A DNA stretch of 64,000 nt, taken from assembly GCA_008933805.1 (NCBI GenBank), contig WBUH01000004.1:186001-250000 (forward strand), given 5' to 3'. The notes under the pieces were generated by a model, which was not told the origin of the DNA, did no database searches, and worked only from the letters and a program-made list of their open reading frames with translations. This document shows positions 41,563 through 51,545 of this stretch, piece after piece. This DNA is from Bacteroidota bacterium. GTDB lineage: Bacteria > Bacteroidota > Bacteroidia > UBA8524. A program made the position numbers and the translations under genes. Position 1 is the first letter of the stretch, and each line of letters begins with the position of its first letter.

Positions 41563-42591
41563 TTATTTTACTATACTAAATCTACCTGTATGGATGCCTT
41601 GTGATGATTGAACAGCGTATACATACAGTCCTGCGGGCAAGCCGTCAAGGGCTACTTGTGTTACATTGCCATCAGTACTTTGGGTTTTAAGTAATTGTCC
41701 CGCAGCGTTATAAATCACAATCTCTTGTGCAGAATTGCTTACGGTTTCAATAAACAAAGCTTCTTTGGCAGGAACGGGGTATGCTTTTACCACATTGCCC
41801 GCTGTTTCTTCTACACTGTTGGGGTTTTGGTTCAGGTTCATCCACACGTACATATCTCCAAACTCAGGCTTAATGGTAGTTTGCAATTCGCACACACTGC
41901 CTACGCTGGTTCCCTTTGCACTGTTTTGCCAGTTGTGGGTAGCATCGGTCATACGGTTGTTAAAATCGGTAGCCACTGCGCCCCTCAAACCAATTTCCAT
42001 ATCAGTAATAATATTGGGGTTAAGTTTTGCATCTCTATAAGCCACCTCAACACGGTTCATAAACTCATACAGCATAATGTGGAAGGTAAGAGTGTCTTCA
42101 CCTGCAACGTCACCCAAAGAGTTAAACCTTGAAGTGTTTTTCCATTCAATCATCAACTGACGCATTGGAGCAACGCCAATTAACCCTGATTTAATGGTAG
42201 TGGTTAATCCGGTATTTACGTGCGGGTGTAAATCGCCGCCCATTGCTGCTACAATACCTTTAACGTTACTGTTGTGGCCGGCAGAAATAGGTTGGGTGAT
42301 AAACGACATTACATCTTCGGTTTCAGGACCAAACCAGATAAAACCGTTTTCGCTGATGTTTACTGAATCGTAAACAACTCCGTTAAACATAAAAGGGAAC
42401 GGAATAGCTATGCGATAAGGGGCAACCACATCGTCTGCAACTGTATGGTTGGTTATAGTTACGTCGGGGTAATTGGTAATATCCCAAGGCTGGCCGGTTT
42501 CTTTGGCAAAGGTGTAATTGCTTACCTGTGCCGAAGCAGACACGGCACAAAGGGTAAGCAACATGCAAATTGTTTTACTAAACGCTTTCAT
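41563..42591 (-). CDS. Secreted protein with T9SS sorting domain
   Basis: 342 residues. A signal peptide (MKAFSKTICMLLTLCAVSASAQ) is followed by a beta-rich unrecognised domain. A type A sorting domain (VKAYPVPAKEALFIETV ... LPAGLYVYAVQSSQGIHTGRFSIVK) ends it. It is exported through the type IX system. It stands alone between hldD and the two-component operon. Confidence 0.85.
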   Translation of the reverse strand: MKAFSKTICMLLTLCAVSASAQVSNYTFAKETGQPWDITNYPDVTITNHTVADDVVAPYRIAIPFPFMFNGVVYDSVNISENGFIWFGPETEDVMSFITQPISAGHNSNVKGIVAAMGGDLHPHVNTGLTTTIKSGLIGVAPMRQLMIEWKNTSRFNSLGDVAGEDTLTFHIMLYEFMNRVEVAYRDAKLNPNIITDMEIGLRGAVATDFNNRMTDATHNWQNSAKGTSVGSVCELQTTIKPEFGDMYVWMNLNQNPNSVEETAGNVVKAYPVPAKEALFIETVSNSAQEIVIYNAAGQLLKTQSTDGNVTQVALDGLPAGLYVYAVQSSQGIHTGRFSIVK

Positions 42592-42691
42592 AGTTTTATA
42601 ATTATCTGTCGCAAAACAACTACAAAGCCATTACTTACCTTTTATATAAGTGGATGAAGGAGGAAACAACGTGTATGCGGGTGTATAAAAA

Positions 42692-42723
42692 AGGGATAAA
42701 AGAAACCGGCTCTTTTACCGGTT
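42692..42723 (-). terminator. Intrinsic terminator of the two-component operon
   Basis: On the minus strand AACCGG-(TAAAAGAG)-CCGGTTT is followed by CTTTTATCCCTTTTTT. The stem begins inside the stop region of the LytTR gene. Confidence 0.7.
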
Positions 42724-43464
42724 GAGCCATTTTTTAAATGCTCCCGAACGGTCGATACTCACAATGGTATCAAAGGATGCAGGCGGATTCACCTCTATTT
42801 TTATACGGCTTTTGGTGTACGAATACATGTTTTTAATGGCAGTGAAAGCCACCAGTTGGCCTCTGTTAATCCTGAAAAAGTGTGCAGGATTAAGCAAACC
42901 TTCCAGTTTATCCAGCGTAAAATCAATAATATACTTCTCCCCTGCTTTTGATACCATATACACAAAGCGGTCTTCGGCATAAAAATAGGCGGCATCATCT
43001 ACCTCCACCGATTTAATCTTTTGTCCCGTAGTAACCATAAACCGTTTTTGGTATTCAGGCGCGGGTGTTTTTATTTGTTGCAATAACTGCATTACTGCAT
43101 CAGCAGATAAGGCCCCTATCCCGTTGTATTTCTTTATGGCCTGCCTCAGCTCCTCTTTATCAATCGGTTTCAGCAAATAATCAATGCTGTTTAGTTTAAA
43201 TGCCTGTATGGCATAGTTATCATAAGCAGTAACAAAAATAATGGGTGCTTTTACCTCAACCGTTTCAAATATCTTAAAGCTGATATCATCCGCCAGATGA
43301 ATATCCAGAAAAATCAAATCAGGGCTGTTGGCCGTCAACCACTCCGCTGCACGTTTCACACTGTCAAGCACAGCTACAATTTCAATGCTGCTGTCTATCT
43401 CGTGCAGTAATTGGGCAAGGTTGCCAGCGGCCAGCCTTTCATCTTCAATAATTACCGTTTTCAT
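42715..43464 (-). CDS. LytTR response regulator
   Basis: 249 residues. The receiver domain shows VIIEDERLAAGN, the phospho-acceptor in DLIFLDIHLAD and FVTAYDNYAIQAF ... LLKPIDKEEL. The C-terminal LytTR domain (FMVTTGQKIKSVEVDDAAYFYAEDR ... FRINRGQLVAF) binds DNA. Its start overlaps the kinase gene by 4 bp, so this is one two-component operon. Confidence 0.94.
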   Translation of the reverse strand: MKTVIIEDERLAAGNLAQLLHEIDSSIEIVAVLDSVKRAAEWLTANSPDLIFLDIHLADDISFKIFETVEVKAPIIFVTAYDNYAIQAFKLNSIDYLLKPIDKEELRQAIKKYNGIGALSADAVMQLLQQIKTPAPEYQKRFMVTTGQKIKSVEVDDAAYFYAEDRFVYMVSKAGEKYIIDFTLDKLEGLLNPAHFFRINRGQLVAFTAIKNMYSYTKSRIKIEVNPPASFDTIVSIDRSGAFKKWLNR

Positions 43465-45254
43465 TCCTGTGGGATAATTAAAGGTATTTTGGCAACATAT
43501 TCATTATTCACTACGTGAAACTGCGGTTCTACATTGTGCACTATCCTAAAGCGGGCAGTAATATTTTTTATGCCTACTCCGGTGCTTTCAAGCTTTTGCT
43601 GGCGAGGTTGCAGGTTGTTACTCACCACCAGCCAGTTTCCTTCGGCATACAGCTTTATCTCCAGTTTTTGCTCTGCTGATATAATGTTATGCTTTATTGC
43701 GTTTTCAATCAACATTTGTATGCAAAACGGCGGTATATAATCTTGCAGCAAATGTGCAGGGATGTTCTTCTCCAACACCAGCTTTTCTTCAAACCGTATT
43801 TTTTGCAAGTACATATAGTCATCCACCAGCCGCATCTCTTCGGCAAGGGTTATCACCGCATGGTCTTTCAAATCAAGAACACTGCGGTACAAGCGTGAAA
43901 ATATACCTGCAAATTCAATAGCTCTATCAGGGTTTTGTTTAATGAGCGATGAAAGCGCATTGAGACTGTTGAACAAAAAGTGCGGGTTTACCTGATTGCG
44001 AAGCGTTTCATACTGTGCCAGTATGTTCTCTTTTTGCATCAGGCTATTAGCGTCTTCAAGGTTTTTATTGGTTTGCTTTTTAAGCTGTATGTTTCGGTAT
44101 AAAAAGAAGATTGCCGTAGCCATAGCTACCAGCAATATCAACAACCCGTAACGCAACTGCGCTTGTAAACGCAGCTCGCTTTCTTTTAGTGCTTTGTCGG
44201 CATTAAGCAAGGCTAGCTCGCGGTTCTTGCTCTCAAGGTTATAATTCGCCTCAGCCTGCGCCAATTGCGAAATGTGTTGCTCATTAACCAATGAATCGTT
44301 AAGAGCCAAGTATTGCTCCAGTACGGGGTACGCCTCGCTATACTTTCCCATGCGCGACAGTAAGTGGGCTTTGTTGCGGTAATAATTAGCAATTATTGAC
44401 TTTGCTTTAAGCTCCTTTGCCACTTTGTACGCCGCTTCTAAATAATACTCAGCTTTCCGATAGTTTTTTACTTCAATATAGTACCCGCCTAAGGTAGAAG
44501 CACTACCTGCATAAGCATTTTTATTATCCAAAATCAGCATATCCACCAAAGCCTGCTCCATGTAGGTAATGGCATTTTTAAAATCACCCTTACCCGCATA
44601 AGCAATAGAAAGGCTTGAATAGAGGACGGATGCGTAACTGCGGCTCTTATCCTTTTCAGCATGAGGTAAAGCTTTTTGGTACACCTTCAAAGCACTGTCA
44701 TATAAGCCTTGCATGATATACGCATTGCCAATATTGTTATAAATGATTACTTGCCTGATATAATCCCCAGTGTCTGATAAGGCCAGTGCGCGGTTAAAAA
44801 ACTCAATAGCCTTGGGGTAGTTTTTAAGGTACGTGTAATCGCTGCCGGTATTCACCAACACATTTCTGTATCCGTTCCTAAACCCTAATGAATCGTATAT
44901 ATGCAAGGCTTCAAAATGCCTGCTCACAGCATCCATATACTTGCCTTGCATTCTAAAAATGTTGCCCTGCACATCCAACGCCATAGCACGTCCTTTGGGA
45001 AAATTGACTTTAAACGACAGTCGCATCAAATCATGCGTTCTTTGCATGGCTGCTTCAGGGTCAGACTGAACCAATGTATATGCTAAATCGTACAGCGTTT
45101 TGGCCTTCACGGTATCATCGGGCAACCTGCGGTACACGGCTTCTAAGCTATCTATATCCTGTGCAGATTGCGCCCTGCAAGTAAGCACACAACCAATGGC
45201 GGCAAACAGTAGAATCAAGTACTTGGGGTAGGGCATACCAGCAAAATACTTCAT
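43461..45254 (-). CDS. TPR-containing sensor histidine kinase (LytS/YehU-type)
   Basis: 597 residues. A signal-like N-terminus and periplasmic TPR repeats (about 60-330; YNNIGNAYIMQGLYDSALKVYQKA) precede one membrane helix near 375-393 and a coiled coil. The His_kinase domain has LRNQVNPHFLFNSLNALSSLI with the phospho-His, and an ATPase domain with IENAIKHN. It partners the overlapping LytTR regulator. The periplasmic TPRs are the likely sensing part. Confidence 0.92.
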   Translation of the reverse strand: MKYFAGMPYPKYLILLFAAIGCVLTCRAQSAQDIDSLEAVYRRLPDDTVKAKTLYDLAYTLVQSDPEAAMQRTHDLMRLSFKVNFPKGRAMALDVQGNIFRMQGKYMDAVSRHFEALHIYDSLGFRNGYRNVLVNTGSDYTYLKNYPKAIEFFNRALALSDTGDYIRQVIIYNNIGNAYIMQGLYDSALKVYQKALPHAEKDKSRSYASVLYSSLSIAYAGKGDFKNAITYMEQALVDMLILDNKNAYAGSASTLGGYYIEVKNYRKAEYYLEAAYKVAKELKAKSIIANYYRNKAHLLSRMGKYSEAYPVLEQYLALNDSLVNEQHISQLAQAEANYNLESKNRELALLNADKALKESELRLQAQLRYGLLILLVAMATAIFFLYRNIQLKKQTNKNLEDANSLMQKENILAQYETLRNQVNPHFLFNSLNALSSLIKQNPDRAIEFAGIFSRLYRSVLDLKDHAVITLAEEMRLVDDYMYLQKIRFEEKLVLEKNIPAHLLQDYIPPFCIQMLIENAIKHNIISAEQKLEIKLYAEGNWLVVSNNLQPRQQKLESTGVGIKNITARFRIVHNVEPQFHVVNNEYVAKIPLIIPQE

Positions 45255-45362
45255 AATTTCTGCAATAAGTGCAGCGTATGTGTATGAAAGTGAATTTTTT
45301 TGGATGAAGGGGGTTAATAGTTTCCTAATGCGGTATAAACTTTAATATCAAGCCTTAAGCTA

Positions 45363-47993
45363 CTAATTATTATCAAACCAATCCCTGCGGCGGTTGATTT
45401 TAAGGTCTTGCAGGATGCTTGATTTTACGTTTAGATTGAATAAGAAGTATTGGCGGGGGCCAATCGGAATCCAGCTTAATTTAAACTCCCAGCAATGCAG
45501 TTGGCGGTAAAAATCAATACTGGTTAAGTTCACCTCTTTACGTTTAAAGTCATAGCCTGAACTAAATGCAATCTTCCAGTTTTCGGTCAAATTCATATCC
45601 CCGTTAAAGGTGATATTTTGACTGATATTTCGTTCAAAAGCGGGTTTAGAATAATTGTATGAGTAGTTAAAACTCAAACTCCAAGGAATGTTAAAGTCAA
45701 CAAAATCACCCATGCTGGATAATAATGCCAGTTCATACGCCGTAAGAAACGGGTTTGACAGCATTGCCGCACGTTGCAAGTTATTTATACCCGGTTGTGC
45801 AGGTTTTTCATCATTCTCATCCTTTTTGCCGTCAAACATGGTTGAGTTTATAGAAGTGCTTAATGCTATAGAACCGCCTGTAAATCTTGCCAGCTTTCCG
45901 GTTTCGTTTACCAGATACTTATCAACGTCGCGCCCTGCACTGTCTTGTGCATACGGGTTAAACGTAAAGCCGTTAAACATTACACTTACTTGTTTAAACA
46001 GCACCGTACGGGCATTTATACTTAAAGGTGCCAGCTTAAACTTCTCGGCAAAAAAGTTGTACGAGGTTCCTAAACTCAAACTCTCAAACAACTTCACTTT
46101 TTCTTCTTTAAATGCCGTATCACCGTTTTTGCGGCGCACCTTCATTTCAATGTTATTATTCAAGCCTAAACTCACCTGTCCCACACGCCCTTGACCCGGT
46201 CCTCCGAATATTCCGTTACTCAACCGCGAATACAACTCTTGGCGGGTATTCCCTGTATCGGCTTGCACCTTCTTATATATCCCAAATCCGGCATCCGAAA
46301 AATCGGGACGGAAACCCAAACCCATGTTCACAGTCATTACGTGGCGAATGGCCTGTACTTTGTTACTGTTTTTAAAATACTTGGTGCCATACACCATAGT
46401 ACTTAGGTTGGTATTAAACGCAAAGTCGGCGGCGCGGGCAAAACCGGGCAAAGTATCCGTTTCAATGCGGGCACTGTCCTTATTCCATGTTTTATTAATG
46501 CTTTGCAAGTACCAATACTCATTAAATGATAATGAAGGGCTTAGCGAAAACCACTTCAATACCTTAAACTGCGTACTTACAGAACCCCTGTGTACCCCTC
46601 CGTTCTGCATCTTTTTAAGCGTCTCTTCTTTAAGCAAAGTAGAATCGCCTGCGCTAATGTTGTTTTGAGCGTTAAATGAATAGTTAACCCCTATATCCTC
46701 GTACCAACGTTTTGTGCCCACTGCCTCTTTGCGCTTAAAGGGGAAGAAACGCATTACATCAAACGTTAGTTGAGGCAACGACATAGTAACCGATTTGGTT
46801 TGGTTGTTTTGTGATGCCGAGGCCGAAACACCCACGTTGTATTTACCGCCGCCTAATACGCGACTGTAGTTTACACTTGAGTTTACCTGACTTTGTGTGA
46901 TTGTAGCCGGATTGTATGAGTTTAGCTGCAAATAACTGGGACTTAGGTAATTTACCCTTGCACTAAAGTTGGTATTCGGTCTTGCCTTTTGGTCAAGCTG
47001 GTGATTCCACACAATGCTATAGTTACGCTGGCGCGAAAACCCGCTCACATCTTCGGGAGAACCTTGTTGGTTATTCGCGTAGGCTATTTGTATGTTACCA
47101 CTGTATTTGTAACGCTTTGCATACGAACTGGCCGTGCGTACTGCCCAAGTTCCTTGTGTAAACGCATCGCCGGTTACTGCTAAGTCAAAATAATCACTGA
47201 TACCGAAATAGTAACCGCCATTTCGCAAAAAGTAGCCTTGGCCGGGCGAAAAACCATAACCCGGCATCAATATACCCGACTTGCGTCCTTGCCTTACCGG
47301 AAAAAAGCCAAAAGGAATCCACGCGGGGGTGGGTATATCACCAATCACAAGGTTGGCAGGACCGGTAACAATTTGCTTACCGGGTACTATTTTAAGTTTG
47401 GGAGCCAATATGTAAAAGTGCGGATGCTCAGCATTGCAAGTGGTGTATTTGGCATCGCCCACATAAATATTATCGTGTTCATCCTTCTTTACCTTCGTTC
47501 CATAAATAATCCCCTCACCCTCCTTCATCACAAGATTGCTTATTTTGGCACGCTTGGTTTTAAAGTTGTACCCTATCTTATCCGCATCAATTGCCTGGCC
47601 GCCATCTTTAAAGTTCGGAACCCCAATCTTCTTCCCTGCACTGTCTGTAGCATACTCGGCAAAAATCTCACTTGTAGTAAAATCAAGCGTAACCTTTGCC
47701 CCCTTCAACTCCAGTTTTTCATAAAAAACCTCGGCGTCACCAAACAAAAACACCTTTCGTTGTTTTATATCAATAAGAATAGAATCTTTTGCTTTGAAGC
47801 GGACTTTTGAATCGAACATAGACTTTTGAAAACCCGCTTTCTTTAGTGAGTCTTCTCGGGCTAGGCTATCCGATGAAGGAATAGCAAAAGAATCCGTAGC
47901 CATTACTCTGTTACTGTCAATTTGCGCACTGGCATTGATATTGTACAGTATTATAGAAATTAACAGTGCTAAACGGATAAAATTATTTACCAT
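45363..47993 (-). CDS. LptD/OstA-like outer-membrane LPS assembly protein
   Basis: About 876 residues from the ATG at 47993 (signal peptide MVNNFIRLALLISIILYNINASAQ; the longer start at 48038 precedes it with unlikely residues). An N-terminal OstA jelly-roll (FKAKDSILIDIKQRKVFLFGDAEVFYEKLELKGAKVTLDF) is followed by a long beta-barrel domain. It inserts LPS in the outer leaflet. The size fits Bacteroidota LptD. It is divergent from the amidase gene. Confidence 0.88.
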   Translation of the reverse strand: MVNNFIRLALLISIILYNINASAQIDSNRVMATDSFAIPSSDSLAREDSLKKAGFQKSMFDSKVRFKAKDSILIDIKQRKVFLFGDAEVFYEKLELKGAKVTLDFTTSEIFAEYATDSAGKKIGVPNFKDGGQAIDADKIGYNFKTKRAKISNLVMKEGEGIIYGTKVKKDEHDNIYVGDAKYTTCNAEHPHFYILAPKLKIVPGKQIVTGPANLVIGDIPTPAWIPFGFFPVRQGRKSGILMPGYGFSPGQGYFLRNGGYYFGISDYFDLAVTGDAFTQGTWAVRTASSYAKRYKYSGNIQIAYANNQQGSPEDVSGFSRQRNYSIVWNHQLDQKARPNTNFSARVNYLSPSYLQLNSYNPATITQSQVNSSVNYSRVLGGGKYNVGVSASASQNNQTKSVTMSLPQLTFDVMRFFPFKRKEAVGTKRWYEDIGVNYSFNAQNNISAGDSTLLKEETLKKMQNGGVHRGSVSTQFKVLKWFSLSPSLSFNEYWYLQSINKTWNKDSARIETDTLPGFARAADFAFNTNLSTMVYGTKYFKNSNKVQAIRHVMTVNMGLGFRPDFSDAGFGIYKKVQADTGNTRQELYSRLSNGIFGGPGQGRVGQVSLGLNNNIEMKVRRKNGDTAFKEEKVKLFESLSLGTSYNFFAEKFKLAPLSINARTVLFKQVSVMFNGFTFNPYAQDSAGRDVDKYLVNETGKLARFTGGSIALSTSINSTMFDGKKDENDEKPAQPGINNLQRAAMLSNPFLTAYELALLSSMGDFVDFNIPWSLSFNYSYNYSKPAFERNISQNITFNGDMNLTENWKIAFSSGYDFKRKEVNLTSIDFYRQLHCWEFKLSWIPIGPRQYFLFNLNVKSSILQDLKINRRRDWFDNN

Positions 47994-48087
47994 TTTTTTC
48001 AAGTCCGTGGAGTGTGTGGTAACTTGCACCGTCAACAATAATGCCGATTTACTAGGCGTTTCAAAAATAAGCTACCCGGAATATAAA

Positions 48088-48882
48088 ATGAAACAAACCG
48101 CCCACATATTTTCTTTACTTCTGGTTTTGTTACTGTTTACCTCGTTTACAGGAACAAAAAAAGGTGGCGGAGATACGTTGGTGATTGTTATTGATGCAGG
48201 CCACGGCGGCAAAGACCCCGGTTCTATCTCTAAAAAAGTTCAGGAGAAGAAAGTTACGCTTGACATTGCCCGAAAGCTGGGTAAAATGTTAACCGATAGC
48301 TTTAAAGATGTAAAGGTGATTTATACCCGCTACAATGACTCGTTTGTTGAATTGCACGAGCGGGCTAAAATAGCTAACCGCAACAAAGCCTCTATATTTA
48401 TCTCAATACACTGTAACCACAACAATAAAACCGCACCTAACGGCAGCGAAACATATGTAATGGGGTTGCACAAAAGCGATGATAATTTAGATGTGTCGAA
48501 ACGTGAAAATGAGGCTATTTTGTACGAGGATAATTACGAAAAACAGCAAGATTATGAGGGTTTCGACCCTAACTCGCCCGAGGCACACATAATTTTCAGT
48601 TTTTATCAAAATGCCTTTCGCGAACAAAGCCTTACGCTTGCCTCAAAAGTTGAGAAGCACCTTTCAGCCCGCAAAAAAGTGAAGAAAAGCAGGGGAGTGA
48701 AACAAGCGGGGTTTCTGGTACTTTGGAAAACCACTATGCCCAGCATTTTAATTGAAACCGGTTTTATCTCTAACCCTACCGAACGCGAATATTTAGCTTC
48801 AGACTCAGGTAAAAAAGAGGTTGCCGAAGCTGTATTTAAGGCTGTAAAAGAATACAAAGCCTACTTAGGTACTATAAAATAA
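48088..48882 (+). CDS. N-acetylmuramoyl-L-alanine amidase (Amidase_3)
   Basis: 264 residues from the ATG at 48088. A signal peptide (MKQTAHIFSLLLVLLLFTSFTG) leads to VIVIDAGHGGKDPGS with the first zinc His. FISIHCNHNNK carries the second His, and SILIETGFISNPTEREYL the catalytic Glu. It cleaves the peptide side chain from muramic acid during cell separation. The longer frame from 47935 overlaps the divergent gene and lacks a signal, so is rejected. Confidence 0.95.
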   Translation: MKQTAHIFSLLLVLLLFTSFTGTKKGGGDTLVIVIDAGHGGKDPGSISKKVQEKKVTLDIARKLGKMLTDSFKDVKVIYTRYNDSFVELHERAKIANRNKASIFISIHCNHNNKTAPNGSETYVMGLHKSDDNLDVSKRENEAILYEDNYEKQQDYEGFDPNSPEAHIIFSFYQNAFREQSLTLASKVEKHLSARKKVKKSRGVKQAGFLVLWKTTMPSILIETGFISNPTEREYLASDSGKKEVAEAVFKAVKEYKAYLGTIK

Positions 48883-48930
48883 CCTTGTGAAACACGCTCT
48901 TGTGTTTGTGTTATGAGCAAGGTTTCTTAA
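48881..48930 (+). terminator. Hairpin after the amidase gene
   Basis: AACCTTG (48881-48887) pairs with CAAGGTT (48918-48924), with an inner AACAC/GTGTT stem, followed by TCTTAAC. It overlaps the stop codon. Confidence 0.5.
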
Positions 48931-48996
48931 CAATTAACAAATTCTTAACATGAGGCCTTAGTTGCAGGTGTAATTTCGCCGCGTCTAAAAACACCT

Positions 48997-50406
48997 ATGT
49001 TCGGATTAGAAGATACCCTCCTCATTTCACTGCTGATATTCAGCCTTTTGTGCGCCTGTTTCTTTGAGTTTGTGAATGGTTTTCACGATACTGCCAACGC
49101 AGTTGCTACTGTTATTTATACCAACTCTCTTAAACCTTGGGTGGCTGTAGTATGGAGTGCCATTTGCAACTACACCGGGGTAATGATGGGCGGTATTGCA
49201 GTAGCCATGGGCATTGTAAACCTATTGCCCGTAGAACTGCTCATAGATCAAAGCTTATCCAGTAGTATGGCCATGGTGATGGCCCTTTTGTTCAGTGCTA
49301 TTATTTGGAACTTCGGTACATGGTACTTTGGCTTACCCGCCAGCAGTTCGCACACACTTATCGGCTCTATATTAGGTGTGGGTATTGCTTACGGTTTATT
49401 GCCAAACACTGCTGATGCAGCCGTTAACTGGAGTAAAGTAAACGATATTGGTTTATCATTACTATTGTCTCCCTTGTTTGGGTGTACACTAACCATTGTG
49501 TTGATGTACATACTACGCAGGACTGCTAAAAAGCAAAAAGACATTTTGTTTAACCCTCCCAAAGGCGACCGTCCTCCCCCATTCTGGATTCGCAGCTTGC
49601 TTATCCTTACCTCTACTGGTGTTAGTTTTTCGCACGGTAATAACGACGGACAAAAAGGTGTAGGGCTTATGATGCTGATTTTAATTGGTATTGTTCCTTC
49701 ATACTTTGCCTTAGACAGAGATGCTGACCCCTCTAAAATGAAACCCCACTTGGTAAAAATTGAAGCATATTACCAAGCCCTTAACACAAGTAAACTGAGC
49801 GATGAAGATTCAGTGAAAGTGGTAAAAACGCTGGGTTATATAGAGGATATTAAAATTACTACTGACACTCTTACTTCTATTACTTACTTAGGTGATAAAA
49901 AACCTTTTGAATTGCGTAAGGATATTTTGATGGTATCTAAAAACACCGATAAGTTTTTATCAGCTGGTGTTTTTGAAATCAGCGAAGCCCAACAGGATGA
50001 GCTGAAAGGCGAAGTGAAAAAAATACGTCAATACACTGATTACGCACCTGATTGGATTAAGATATTAATAGCTTTCTCACTTGGTATTGGTACCATGGTG
50101 GGCTGGAAACGTATAGTAATCACTATCGGTGAGAAAATAGGTAAACAACACCTTACCTATGCACAAGGTGCCAGCGCTGAGTTGGTTGCGGCAAGCACCA
50201 TTGGCGTATCATCGTTCCTTGGTTTACCCGTTAGTACCACCCACGTACTTTCATCAGGTATTGCAGGTAGTATGATTGCCGATAAGGGTATCAAAAACCT
50301 GCAAGGCAATACCGTACGTAATATATTGTTGGCTTGGTTGCTTACGTTGCCTGCCACCATTATACTTTCGGGCGGTTTATACTTGTTGTTGCGCCAAGTA
50401 CTGTAA
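48997..50406 (+). CDS. pit: PiT-family inorganic phosphate transporter
   Basis: 469 residues with about ten membrane segments. It has the two PiT signatures: GFHDTANAVATVIYTNSL near the N-terminus and GASAELVAASTIGVSSFLGLPVSTTHVLSSG near the C-terminus. A soluble loop (about 240-350) separates the halves. It moves phosphate (as a metal complex) with protons or sodium. A TAATTTCG box (one base off the -7 consensus) lies just upstream. Confidence 0.95.
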   Translation: MFGLEDTLLISLLIFSLLCACFFEFVNGFHDTANAVATVIYTNSLKPWVAVVWSAICNYTGVMMGGIAVAMGIVNLLPVELLIDQSLSSSMAMVMALLFSAIIWNFGTWYFGLPASSSHTLIGSILGVGIAYGLLPNTADAAVNWSKVNDIGLSLLLSPLFGCTLTIVLMYILRRTAKKQKDILFNPPKGDRPPPFWIRSLLILTSTGVSFSHGNNDGQKGVGLMMLILIGIVPSYFALDRDADPSKMKPHLVKIEAYYQALNTSKLSDEDSVKVVKTLGYIEDIKITTDTLTSITYLGDKKPFELRKDILMVSKNTDKFLSAGVFEISEAQQDELKGEVKKIRQYTDYAPDWIKILIAFSLGIGTMVGWKRIVITIGEKIGKQHLTYAQGASAELVAASTIGVSSFLGLPVSTTHVLSSGIAGSMIADKGIKNLQGNTVRNILLAWLLTLPATIILSGGLYLLLRQVL

Positions 50407-50431
50407 GATTTTAATCTCTCACTAATTATAA

Positions 50432-50472
50432 AAAGCATTTAAAGGCTACGGCTTTTAAATGCTTTATTTTTG
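50432..50472 (+). terminator. Intrinsic terminator of the phosphate transporter gene
   Basis: AAAGCATTTAAA and TTTAAATGCTTT form a 12-bp stem around GGCTACGGC(T), followed by ATTTTTG. The downstream TATTTTTG (50465-50472) also fits a -7 box for the next gene. Confidence 0.82.
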
Positions 50473-50476
50473 TAGT

Positions 50477-51037
50477 ATGCTGCGAGACGCTTTTGAAAAA
50501 CTGGTGAAACTTGAAGATGCCGAGTGGGCCGATGCCGAAAGCCGTTTTAAAACCATCAGTTTTGTAAAAGACCAACTGCTTACCCGCGAAGGGGAAATAG
50601 AAGCCTACTTTTACTTTATAAAAAGCGGGGTGCACAGCATGTATTACCTAAGCCCTGATGGTGACGAAACCATATTAGGGTTTTCATTTACAGGCAACTT
50701 TTCAGGAGCCTACGATTCATTCAGCACACAAACTCCGTCACGGCTATATATTCAGGCACTGTCTTCGGGCGAGGCTTATGCAATCAGTTATGCCGATATG
50801 AGCTATTTATTTGACCGCTACAAGAACTTTGAGCGTTGGGGCAGGCTATTTATCCAACACATACTTTTTGGGCGTGGCAGGCGTGAAATTGAAATGCTGG
50901 CTACCTCGGCTGAGGAACGCTACAAAGCTTTTGTTGCACGTATGCCGCAAGAGTTGCAACAAATACCGCTGCGCCACATTGCTTCTTACCTTAACATGAC
51001 TCCCGAAACCCTTAGCCGCTTACGTTCAAAAAGGTAA
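50477..51037 (+). CDS. Crp/Fnr-family transcriptional regulator
   Basis: 186 residues from the ATG at 50477 (an upstream ATG at 50459 lies in the terminator hairpin). A cyclic-nucleotide-binding fold (GEIEAYFYFIKSGVHSMYYLSPDGDETILGFSFTGNFSGAYDSF) is followed by a C-terminal HTH (IPLRHIASYLNMTPETLSRLRSK). The Arg/Glu residues binding cAMP in CRP are not evident, so the ligand is unknown. Confidence 0.88.
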   Translation: MLRDAFEKLVKLEDAEWADAESRFKTISFVKDQLLTREGEIEAYFYFIKSGVHSMYYLSPDGDETILGFSFTGNFSGAYDSFSTQTPSRLYIQALSSGEAYAISYADMSYLFDRYKNFERWGRLFIQHILFGRGRREIEMLATSAEERYKAFVARMPQELQQIPLRHIASYLNMTPETLSRLRSKR

Positions 51038-51124
51038 TCCGTTCATTTTCTATCATTTCTTGATTTGCATCAAGGCACGTCCATCGGCTGTGGGGGTAGC
51101 TTTGTATCAATAAATTATCAGCAA

Positions 51125-51457
51125 ATGAAAAAGAGTGTACTATTGACGTTAACAGCTATTGGCTTTATCGCCCCTTTCATCCTAATGATGAAGGTTACTA
51201 TTGAAACGGGCAACATTTTATTGTGGACTCAACCATCGGCCACCATTGCAGGGGCTTTTGGCAATGATATTTCGGCCTCGTTTATTGTTGATTTGTTATG
51301 TGTAGTAATGGTGTTCTTTTTCTGGACTTATTACGAAGCAAAACGTCACAACATTAAAAACATCTGGATTATTTGGGTACTTACCTTAGTGTTTGGTATG
51401 GCCGGCCCATTCCCGCTATTCCTTTATATGGTGCAACGCGCAAAAGAGCGCGTTTAA
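51125..51457 (+). CDS. DUF2834-like membrane protein
   Basis: 110 residues from the ATG at 51125 with three membrane helices (about 5-25, 45-68 and 78-100). The layout (SASFIVDLLCVVMVFFFWTYYEAKRHNIKN, then LVFGMAGPFPLFLYMVQRAKE) fits the DUF2834 family. The function is unknown. It follows the Crp-type gene by 87 bp. Confidence 0.75.
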   Translation: MKKSVLLTLTAIGFIAPFILMMKVTIETGNILLWTQPSATIAGAFGNDISASFIVDLLCVVMVFFFWTYYEAKRHNIKNIWIIWVLTLVFGMAGPFPLFLYMVQRAKERV

Positions 51458-51490
51458 CATAAAACAATCCCATACATCCCACCACATAAC

Positions 51491-51524
51491 AAAAAAAGAG
51501 GCCACCTTGCGGTGGCCTCTTTGG
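51491..51524. terminator. Bidirectional terminator
   Basis: AAAGAGGCCACC-TTGC-GGTGGCCTCTTT is a perfect 12-bp stem with A-run and T-run flanks. It serves the minus-strand PKD gene and possibly the plus-strand DUF2834 gene. Confidence 0.88.
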
Positions 51525-51545
51525 TATTATAGGTTAGGTAGATGA

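Noticed and set aside
47935-48087. N-terminal extension of the amidase
   Set aside because: It overlaps the divergent LptD gene start and would bury the clear signal peptide beginning at 48088.
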